Assembly: GCA_019347855.1 (NCBI GenBank)
Contig: JAHWKO010000036.1
Span: forward strand, 1-21,016
Direction: 5' to 3'
Length of the DNA stretch: 21,016 bases
From: Actinomycetota bacterium
GTDB lineage: Bacteria; Actinomycetota; Nitriliruptoria; Nitriliruptorales; JAHWKO01
A program made the translations under genes and the position numbers. Positions within the stretch are counted from its first letter, which is position 1. Each line of letters begins with the position of its first letter. Below, piece by piece: positions 15,531 to 21,016 of this stretch. The notes under the pieces were generated by a model. The model was not told where the DNA came from, ran no database searches, and saw only the letters and a list, made by a program, of their open reading frames with translations.

Positions 15531-16289
15531 TCAGCCGGTGGGGACGTCCTCGTCCTCGAGCGACACCCGGATCCGCCGGAAACCCTTGCCCTTGGACTCG
15601 ACCTTGGTGATCGCCACGCGACCGACCTCGCGCGTGGACCCCACGTGGGTGCCCCCGTCCGCCTGGCGGTCCAACCCGACGATGTCGACGACCCGGACGG
15701 TGCGCAGGCTGTCGGGCAGCAGCGACACCTTGGTCCGTATCAGGCTGGGGTCTTGGTCGGCCTCCTCGCGGGGGAGGAACCCGATCTCCACCGGGCGAGC
15801 CGCGGCGAGCTCCTGGTTCAACTGGTCCTCCAGCGGCTCCTGGTCCTCGGGATCCCAGTCGGGCAGCTCGAAGTCGAGGCGACCCTCACCCGGCTTCATG
15901 TTCCCGCCGGTGACGGGGCTCTGGAAGCGGTCCCAGACGACGCCGCACAGGGCGTGCATCGCCGTGTGGGTGCGCATGAGCTGGTAGCGCCGGCCCCAGT
16001 CGACGAGTCCGGTCACCGCGGTGCCGGTCGTCGGCACGGCGTCCCCCTCGAGCCAGTGCCACACGCCCCGGGCGTCCTGTGCGACCTTGACGACGAGCAG
16101 CCGATCGCGGTCGCCGCGGGCGTCCTCCTCGCCGACGAGGAGCTGCCCGATGTCGTGGGGCTGGCCTCCGCCGCCGGGGTAGAACACCGTCCGGTCGAGC
16201 AGGACCGCGCCCTCGTCGCGGTCGACATCCACCACGGTGGCGTCGACCTCGCGTGCGTACTGGTCGGTCGAGTAGATCCGCTGGGTCAT
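15531..16289 (-). CDS. AlaX-type alanyl-tRNA editing protein
   Basis: Freestanding homologue of the AlaRS editing domain; such proteins hydrolyse Ser- or Gly-mischarged tRNA-Ala in the cytoplasm. Numbering from the upstream GTG, the glycine-rich FYPGGGGQPHDIG (37-49) marks the AlaX-M class. The metal-site motif HTAMH is at 109-113. The second half is QADGGTHVGSTREVG (210-224): H216 is kept, but the residue equivalent to the Cys of CGGTH is Asp212. Length (252) fits AlaX-M. ATG 16289 lies 7 nt after a strong GGAGGTGA; GTG 16292 is the alternative. Divergent from the zinc-ribbon gene, with a 40-nt gap. Confidence 0.9.
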   Translation of the reverse strand: MTQRIYSTDQYAREVDATVVDVDRDEGAVLLDRTVFYPGGGGQPHDIGQLLVGEEDARGDRDRLLVVKVAQDARGVWHWLEGDAVPTTGTAVTGLVDWGRRYQLMRTHTAMHALCGVVWDRFQSPVTGGNMKPGEGRLDFELPDWDPEDQEPLEDQLNQELAAARPVEIGFLPREEADQDPSLIRTKVSLLPDSLRTVRVVDIVGLDRQADGGTHVGSTREVGRVAITKVESKGKGFRRIRVSLEDEDVPTG

Positions 16290-16313
16290 CACGTCACCTC
16301 CGCCGGCGCCTCG

Positions 16314-16323
16314 AAGCTACCGT
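16314..16323. promoter_or_regulatory. Candidate bidirectional promoter core (AlaX / zinc-ribbon gene)
   Basis: The plus strand has TACCGT (16318-16323), then CCGCCC and the ATG at 16330, a leaderless layout without a Shine-Dalgarno. The minus strand has TAGCTT (16319-16314), which would start an AlaX leader of about 17 nt carrying GGAGGTGA. The two hexamers share the central TA. No clear -35 is seen on either side. The same block recurs at 19516-19525. Confidence 0.5.
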
Positions 16324-16329
16324 CCGCCC

Positions 16330-16908
16330 ATGCACTGCCCCTCGTGCGGCGCCGAGTACGAACCCCACGTCCGGATCTGCCCGGACTGCGACGTGGTGCT
16401 CGTCTCCGACCCGGCCCTGATCGCCCCGCCGACCGCCCACCTCGGCCGGTTCCACCCCGCGGTCGCCCTGGAGGTCGCCGAGTTCGCGGGGCGGCGCGGC
16501 ATCGACCCGACGATCGCCAGGGCCGAGGGCGACGACGGGCTCACCATCCGGGTGCCCACGTCGCGCCGGGACGGGCTGCGTGCCGACCTCATGGTCGCCT
16601 GGCCGTCGTTGTTCTCCGAGCTCGATCCCGAGGACCAGGAGGTGGTCCGGGAGCTCCGCGGCCCCTTGGCCGGCTGGTACGACGCGCCCGACGGCGCGTG
16701 GGTGGACCGACAAGGTCGTCTGCGCGCCGCTCCGCCCCGTGAGGAGGAGGAAGCGGCCGATGCGGACCGCGCCCTCGGCCCGGCCCTGGTCGCGATCGGC
16801 ATGATCGTGCTCGTGGTCGCGTGGTACGTCGGGGCGGGGTTGCTACGTCTGGTCGCGGCGATCGTGGGTCTCGCGCTGGTGCTGCTCGGCCTGTTCGCGC
16901 CCCGCTGA
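16330..16908 (+). CDS. Zinc-ribbon protein with two C-terminal TM helices
   Basis: 192 residues. The N-terminus is a zinc ribbon with CPSC (C3, C6) and CPDC (C17, C20). A compact mixed domain follows (about 37-118: FHPAVALEVAEFAGRRG, then LTIRVPTSRRDGLRADLMVAWP), resembling the putative signal-transducing DUF2007 fold in pattern but not confidently assignable. An acidic linker (135-147) leads to two TM helices (about 150-169 and 171-189) and a three-residue tail (APR ending). The cytoplasmic side would carry the metal site. The ATG at 16330 has no ribosome-binding site and lies 6 nt after TACCGT. Its last 66 nt overlap the convergent glycosyltransferase gene. Function is unknown. Confidence 0.85.
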   Translation: MHCPSCGAEYEPHVRICPDCDVVLVSDPALIAPPTAHLGRFHPAVALEVAEFAGRRGIDPTIARAEGDDGLTIRVPTSRRDGLRADLMVAWPSLFSELDPEDQEVVRELRGPLAGWYDAPDGAWVDRQGRLRAAPPREEEEAADADRALGPALVAIGMIVLVVAWYVGAGLLRLVAAIVGLALVLLGLFAPR

Positions 16909-18186
16909 GGCAGCAGCCGTCGGGGGGGCCGGCTGCACGAACCGGTCGTGCCACAGGGCGGCGACGACCAGCCAGGCCACGGCGGCGGCCCGGACCACGG
17001 ACATCGCCTGCGCGGCGACCAGGAACCCGCTGAACCCCGGGTCCTGGTGGTGCGCCATCCAGGGCCCGTAGAGCAGCCACACGGCCGCGTTCGTCGCCTC
17101 CACCGCGAGGACCGGCATCCAGCCGACCCGGGACACCACCGCCACCGGCAGCAGCCACACGATGAACTGGGGCGAGAACACCTTGCTGGTGAGCAGGAAC
17201 AGCGCGACCAGGGCCAGCGCCGCGTCACCCGGGTCGATCGCGCCGCTCCGGAGCCGGCCGGCGACGTACCACGCACCCGCGACCAGCAGCGACAGCGACG
17301 CCACGGTCCAGAGGTCGGTGAAGGTGTCGCCCCAGAACGCGCCGGGGGCGACCGTGCCGCCGAACCGCGCGATCGTCGAGATCGCGGAGTCCAGGTTGGC
17401 GGGCCGGTGGAGGTGGAACCGCAGGGCAGCCCACCAGCTCTCTGCGTTGATCAGGACCGCCGGTACCTGCACCGCCGCCCACGCCCCGGCCGCGACCGCA
17501 GCCGGGCGCCAGTGCAGCCCGGCGATGGTCGGCCTCCGACGGGAGGGCCGCTCCTCGGGCGCCCAGGGGCCCGCGAGCAGCAACACGACCAGCAACGCCG
17601 GCCACCACTTGGTGGCCGCCCCCAGCCCGAACCAGACCGCGGCAGCGTGGGGTCTCCGGCGCGCCGCCGCCGACAGGCCGAGCGCGACGAGACCGACCGG
17701 CCACAGGTCCCAGTTCTGCAGCCCGAACAGGATCAGCCCGGGGGAGAGCGCGAACCCCAGCGTCCTCCACCGTGACCGGCGCCGCAGGCGCGGGTCACCA
17801 CGGATCGCCTGGAGCGCGCGGTCGAGGGCGACCAAGCCAGCCCCCACGGCCGCCGCGAACGTCAGGGCGTGCACGTTGAAGAACCCGCGTTGCGTGTCGA
17901 CGAGCAACCCGATCAGGTACGCGGGGAACGCCATCCCGGGCGGGTACTCCAAGGTGTACTCGGTCGGGTACTCGGCGGGGGGCTCGGCGTAAGGCACCGC
18001 GTCGACATCGAACCCCCGGAAGCTCCACAGGATGCGCACGTCGGAGTAGCAGTACCGGGTCATCCCCCAGAACCCGTCCTCCCCGCCCAGGCACACCGCC
18101 TTGCCGGCGTAGGCCAAGCCGAAGGTGACGACCAGGGCAGCGCCGGCGACCCACGGGGCCAGGCGCTGCCAGCGTCCCTCTCGCAC
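16843..18186 (-). CDS. GT87/DUF2029-like polytopic glycosyltransferase (copy 1)
   Basis: 447 residues with about ten or more TM helices; a GT-C membrane enzyme of the family that includes mycobacterial polyprenyl-phosphomannose-dependent alpha-1,2-mannosyltransferases. Visible landmarks: first TM helix (11-28), C32 and C46 on the outer loop, the candidate catalytic-loop Asp in CYSDVRILW (D49), FDVDAVPY (59-66), LEYPPGMAF (79-87), LQNWDLW and ATKWWPALLV. A charged cytoplasmic tail (REQAEQHQRETHDRR) ends the protein. The GTG at 18186 begins 1 nt after the stop of copy 2, so translation is coupled. The last 66 nt are antisense to the zinc-ribbon gene. Acceptor and linkage are unknown; mannose from a polyprenyl donor is inference. 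Confidence 0.88.
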   Translation of the reverse strand: MREGRWQRLAPWVAGAALVVTFGLAYAGKAVCLGGEDGFWGMTRYCYSDVRILWSFRGFDVDAVPYAEPPAEYPTEYTLEYPPGMAFPAYLIGLLVDTQRGFFNVHALTFAAAVGAGLVALDRALQAIRGDPRLRRRSRWRTLGFALSPGLILFGLQNWDLWPVGLVALGLSAAARRRPHAAAVWFGLGAATKWWPALLVVLLLAGPWAPEERPSRRRPTIAGLHWRPAAVAAGAWAAVQVPAVLINAESWWAALRFHLHRPANLDSAISTIARFGGTVAPGAFWGDTFTDLWTVASLSLLVAGAWYVAGRLRSGAIDPGDAALALVALFLLTSKVFSPQFIVWLLPVAVVSRVGWMPVLAVEATNAAVWLLYGPWMAHHQDPGFSGFLVAAQAMSVVRAAAVAWLVVAALWHDRFVQPAPPTAAASAGREQAEQHQRETHDRRDQT

Positions 18187-18187
18187 G

Positions 18188-19507
18188 TCAGGCCGCCCCG
18201 ACGGGTTCCAGGCGGCGGGCTTCCCGGCTGCTCGGGTCCCGGGTCAGGTGCTTCATGGCGACGGCCGCGAGGAACAGCGTCCGGACGGCTGCCACACCGA
18301 GGCTCGCCCAGAACAGCGGTGACCCGTCGTCCCCGGACGGCGCCCACAGCAGCCACACCGCGGCGTTCAGGACGTCGATCACCAGGACCGGCCACCACCG
18401 GATGCCGGCGATGACCGCGATGGGGAGCAACCACAACACGAACTGGACGGACACGACCTTGCTCACCACCAGGAACACGGCGACGAGCACGAAGCTCGCG
18501 ACGGCCGGGTCGAGTCGCCGGACGTGCAACCGGAACAGCACGACCGCGACGACCACGACGAGGGCCGCGAAGGTGGTGAAGGTCGTGATCGACGCGTACG
18601 GACCCGACCAGAACGGCGAGTCCGACACCGCCCTGCCGATGTTGCTGATCACCCCGATCAGCGACGCCCGGTTGGGCTCGCGTGTCAGGTGGAACGCGAT
18701 CGACTCCCACCAACCCTCGACCGAGACCAGCAGCGCGGGGACCTGCACGGCGCCCCACACGGCGCCGAACACGCCGGCCGGCGCCAGGCGCCGCAACCAG
18801 CCGCGATCCTCGATCGCCCACGGGCCAGCGAGCAGCGGCACGACGAGCAACGCGGGCCACCACTTGACTCCCGCAGCGAACCCGAACCAGGCAGCGGCGA
18901 GCAGTGGGCGGCGGCGGACCGCCGCGTACAGACCGGCGGTCGCCGGAGCGATCGACCAGAGGTCCCAGTTCTGGAACGCCAGGGTCATCAGCGTCGGGGA
19001 CGCGACGACGCCGAACAGGCGCACGCGCGTGTCGAGCCAGCGCTCCCGGCTGGCAGCGACCTCGAGCAGGATCCGGTCCAGCAACCACACGGTCAGCACA
19101 CCGGCGACCGCGAGGGTGGCGGCGTTCACCGCGTGGAAGCCGCGCTCGGTGTCCGTGACCTTCGAGATCCCGTAGGTCGCGAAACCCAGCACGGGCGGGT
19201 ACTCGAACGTGTACCGGGGGTCGTACAACCGGGGGGGTTGTCCCTCGGGGACGCCGTCGTAGACGACCGGCAAGGGTCCGTAGGGGACCGCCTCGACGTC
19301 GAACCCGCGCTCGTCCCACAGGTCGACCACGTCCGAGTAGCACCAGGCGGTCGCCCACCAGCGCCCCGGCTCCTGCCACCGGCACTCGTACTTCCCGGCG
19401 AACGCCAGCGCGAGGCTCGCCGTGAGGACCGTCGCGATCACCCAGGGGACGGCGAGGCTGCGAGCCCGGGGCGTGAGCGTGGCCCGGTCACGACGGAGCG
19501 TGGTCAC
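18188..19507 (-). CDS. GT87/DUF2029-like polytopic glycosyltransferase (copy 2)
   Basis: Paralogue of the following gene, aligning along the whole length: CYSDVxxLWxxRGFDVxAVPY, xTFEYPP, DTERGF, FQNWDLW and GVKWWPALLV are shared in order. I choose GTG 19507 (439 residues). The open frame reaches 19642, but that extension is antisense to the divergent PIG-V gene, hydrophilic and absent from the paralogue. C42 and C56 match the C32/C46 pair with the same spacing. Candidate loop Asp is D59. It carries an insertion (VYDGVPEGQPPRLYDPRY, about 82-99) that the other copy lacks. A TAGCCT lies 8 nt before the start, so it may be leaderless. It is first in a two-gene operon. Confidence 0.87.
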   Translation of the reverse strand: MTTLRRDRATLTPRARSLAVPWVIATVLTASLALAFAGKYECRWQEPGRWWATAWCYSDVVDLWDERGFDVEAVPYGPLPVVYDGVPEGQPPRLYDPRYTFEYPPVLGFATYGISKVTDTERGFHAVNAATLAVAGVLTVWLLDRILLEVAASRERWLDTRVRLFGVVASPTLMTLAFQNWDLWSIAPATAGLYAAVRRRPLLAAAWFGFAAGVKWWPALLVVPLLAGPWAIEDRGWLRRLAPAGVFGAVWGAVQVPALLVSVEGWWESIAFHLTREPNRASLIGVISNIGRAVSDSPFWSGPYASITTFTTFAALVVVVAVVLFRLHVRRLDPAVASFVLVAVFLVVSKVVSVQFVLWLLPIAVIAGIRWWPVLVIDVLNAAVWLLWAPSGDDGSPLFWASLGVAAVRTLFLAAVAMKHLTRDPSSREARRLEPVGAA

Positions 19508-19515
19508 GGCGGCGA

Positions 19516-19525
19516 AGGCTACCCT
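19516..19525. promoter_or_regulatory. Candidate bidirectional promoter core (GT87 operon / PIG-V gene)
   Basis: The plus strand has TACCCT (19520-19525), CCGCCC, then ATG at 19532. The minus strand has TAGCCT (19521-19516), 8 nt, then GTG at 19507. Both hexamers match TANNNT and overlap by the central TA. Neither gene has a good Shine-Dalgarno, so both transcripts could be leaderless with starts only 24 nt apart. Confidence 0.5.
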
Positions 19526-19531
19526 CCGCCC

Positions 19532-20809
19532 ATGCACGTCGACGCGGACACCCGGGCGTCGGACGAGGGGGGAACGGCGCCGGCCCCGCTCGTCCGCCGG
19601 CTCCGCGACCGCATCTCCCGGTACCCAACCGCCTGGCGTCAAGCCGTGGTCGCCGCGATCGTCCTGCGCCTGCTGGTGGCGATCGGGTCGTTCGCGTTCG
19701 GTGGGCTGCTCACCGACCTCGACCCCGTCGACGTCGAGGCCGTGGTCGGGACAGACTTCTCCGGCTGGGAGGCGGACGGGTCACAGACGCAGGGGTCCGG
19801 GCTCCTCGGCGCCGGCCTCGAGCGGTTCGACGCGCTCTGGTACCTCGCGATCGCCGAGCAGGGCTACCCGACGCTCACCGCGACCGGCGATGTACCCGGT
19901 GCCGCCGCCTTCTTCCCGGGCTTCCCGCTGCTGGTGGGGATGCTCGGACGGCTGCTGCTGGGGCGCTTCTACCTGGCCGGCAGCCTCGTGGCGCTGGGGG
20001 CCACCATCGTCGCGCTCGCGGGCATCCACCGGCTGGTCTCCGAGGAGACCGGCGATGAGCGGCTCGCGTCACGTGCGGTGGTCGTCACGGCCGTGTTCCC
20101 CTCGGCGTTCTTCCTGGTGGCGCCCTACACGGAGTCGCTGTTCCTCGCCCTGTCGGTTTGGGCGCTGGTCTGGGCGCACCGACGAGGATGGCTGTGGGCG
20201 GCGTTGCTGGCCGCGGGGGCGGGTCTCACCCGCAACGTCGGGGTGCTGATGGTCGTGCCGCTGCTGCTCGAGGCGTGGCGCCAGCACCGCGAGGGCGACA
20301 CCCCGGGGCTGCGAGCGTGGGCGGCGGCACTCGGCGCGCCGGTCGGCGGGAGCCTGTACCTGGTCTTCTCGTGGCTGTGGTTCGGCACCCCGTGGGGCCC
20401 GATCGAGGCGCAGGTGACGTGGGAGCGGGAGTGGACCTTCCCCACCGCCGCCATGGCGGACGCCGTCCGGTTCGGGACCGACACCCCTGGCCTGTACCCG
20501 AGCGGCTACCACACGCTCGACCTCCTGGTCTTCGTGCCGGTGATCGCGGCCGTCGCGTGGCTGCTGTGGCGTACCCCGCTGCCGTACGGCACGTACGCCG
20601 CAGCGCACGTCCTGGTGTGGCTCGTCTACCCGTTCCCCGGCCGGCCGCTGATGTCGACCTACCGGTTCGCGATCGCGATCGCGCCGATCGCCTGGGCCTT
20701 CGCGGCCTGGACCCGCCGGCGCGGCGTCGCCACCACGTGGTACGCCACGAGCGGCGCCGTCCTCGGCGTCATGCTCATGCTCTTCACCAACTGGTACTAC
20801 GTGTTCTGA
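19532..20809 (+). CDS. PIG-V-like (Mannosyl_trans2) membrane mannosyltransferase
   Basis: 425 residues, about ten TM helices. The pattern is that of the PIG-V/GPI mannosyltransferase II family, whose bacterial members are GT-C enzymes. Landmarks: RFDALWYLAIAEQGY (98-112) on the first outer loop with D100 as candidate catalytic Asp, AFFPGFPLL (126-134), FPSAFFLVAPYTESLF (189-204), GLTRNVG (231-237) and STYRF (375-379). The N-terminal 35 residues are cytoplasmic and hydrophilic. The ATG at 19532 is fixed by the TACCCT-CCGCCC block; the frame is open further upstream to 18524, but that part is antisense to the GT87 gene. Divergent from the GT87 pair, suggesting one envelope glycan pathway. The donor (polyprenyl-phosphate mannose) is inferred. 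Confidence 0.9.
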   Translation: MHVDADTRASDEGGTAPAPLVRRLRDRISRYPTAWRQAVVAAIVLRLLVAIGSFAFGGLLTDLDPVDVEAVVGTDFSGWEADGSQTQGSGLLGAGLERFDALWYLAIAEQGYPTLTATGDVPGAAAFFPGFPLLVGMLGRLLLGRFYLAGSLVALGATIVALAGIHRLVSEETGDERLASRAVVVTAVFPSAFFLVAPYTESLFLALSVWALVWAHRRGWLWAALLAAGAGLTRNVGVLMVVPLLLEAWRQHREGDTPGLRAWAAALGAPVGGSLYLVFSWLWFGTPWGPIEAQVTWEREWTFPTAAMADAVRFGTDTPGLYPSGYHTLDLLVFVPVIAAVAWLLWRTPLPYGTYAAAHVLVWLVYPFPGRPLMSTYRFAIAIAPIAWAFAAWTRRRGVATTWYATSGAVLGVMLMLFTNWYYVF

Positions 20810-21016
20810 TGTCGGATGCCGCTCGGGGGACCACGCTCCTCGCCACGATGCCTCAGGCCCCCCGGCCGCACACAGGTGGCTCGTCGCTCCTTCGGCGCCT
20901 CCAGCCCGGCGACTCAGAGGGTCCCCCGATCGCCACCCGCCACCAGAAAGGGGCCTCCAGCCGAGGGGTGCTGGTCCCCACACCGGGACGAGCACCCTGA
21001 CCTACCCCGCCTCGCG
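20810..21016. other. Gene-free right end with nested inverted repeats
   Basis: 207 nt to the window edge. It holds a perfect 10-bp inverted repeat, TCGGGGGACC (20823-20832) and GGTCCCCCGA (20920-20929), enclosing 87 nt, and the hairpin listed separately. GCCTCCAGCC occurs twice (20897-20906 and 20953-20962). A 63-codon frame (20809-21000) overlaps it as TGATG, but its composition is unconvincing. It may be the end of the PIG-V transcript, a leader of a gene to the right, or a small RNA. Confidence 0.45.
20966..20997 (+). terminator. Strong GC hairpin downstream of the PIG-V gene
   Basis: GGGTGCT (20966-20972) pairs with AGCACCC (20991-20997), followed inward by one G/G mismatch, GTCCC with GGGAC (5 bp), and a CACACC loop. 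That is 12 bp in total. No U tract follows, as is common in high-GC actinobacteria. It lies about 157 nt after the stop codon, so it may be a terminator or part of a larger RNA fold. Confidence 0.5.

Noticed and set aside
18524..19531. N-terminal extension of the PIG-V gene reading open from 18524
   Set aside because: It is antisense to a well-supported GT87 gene, highly charged and low in structure; the family N-terminus begins just after 19532.
19508..19642. N-terminal extension of GT87 copy 2 to 19642
   Set aside because: Antisense to the PIG-V gene start, absent from the paralogue, and would remove the shared promoter region.
20809..21000. 63-codon frame overlapping the PIG-V stop as TGATG
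   Set aside because: No domain, low-complexity Pro/Arg/Ser content, and it runs through the inverted repeats and the strong hairpin; a coupled small protein remains possible but unsupported.
1..21016. Mobile element, CRISPR array, tRNA or rRNA
   Set aside because: No transposase or integrase, no terminal inverted repeats with target duplications, no short regularly spaced repeats, and no T-loop or rRNA motifs seen on either strand.

Overview
The window is very GC-rich double-stranded DNA of actinobacterial character: dense genes, many GTG starts, a surface protein with an LPXTG signal, and several starts that look leaderless (a TANNNT hexamer 6-8 nt before the start codon). Gene content fits a deep-branching high-GC actinobacterium (for example the Nitriliruptoria/Egibacter side of the phylum), but no phylogenetic marker here settles this. 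No tRNA, rRNA, CRISPR array, transposase or phage gene was seen.

Layout. (1) 3-647 (+): the 3' part of an acidic Pro/Glu-rich protein, cut by the left edge. (2) 651-15447 (-): a leftward run of acyl-CoA dehydrogenase, a 3,656-residue LPQTG-anchored surface protein filling half the window, a YgfZ-type folate-binding protein overlapping it by ATGA, an anchored EP-rich protein, and inorganic pyrophosphatase. (3) 15531-16289 (-): an AlaX-type alanyl-tRNA editing protein, divergent from (4) 16330-16908 (+): a zinc-ribbon two-TM protein. (5) 16843-19507 (-): two tandem paralogous GT87/DUF2029-like membrane glycosyltransferases, divergent from (6) 19532-20809 (+): a PIG-V-like mannosyltransferase. 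(7) 20810-21016: no convincing gene, but strong inverted repeats.

The centrepiece is the giant surface protein: signal peptide, propeller-like head, SdrB/Cna-B-like domains, eight DUF11 modules, two more SdrB domains, then a B-A-A super-repeat (five NEW3-like B modules, nine DUF11-type A modules), LPQTG, TM segment and Arg-rich tail. Of 19 lysines in the protein, 16 sit at the same position in 16 of the 17 DUF11 modules. The one module without it has also lost the central acidic residue and the distal Asn. This co-loss suggests every intact module is locked by a Lys-Asn (or Lys-Asp) isopeptide bond.

The three GT-C enzymes probably use polyprenyl-phosphate sugars to build an envelope glycan. 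The two divergent pairs share a nearly identical promoter/start block, TACC(G/C)T-CCGCCC-ATG-CAC, overlapping a reverse-strand TANNNT, suggesting bidirectional promoters with one leaderless side. The remaining genes (pyrophosphatase, YgfZ, AlaX, acyl-CoA dehydrogenase) are housekeeping. No defence or biosynthetic system was recognised.
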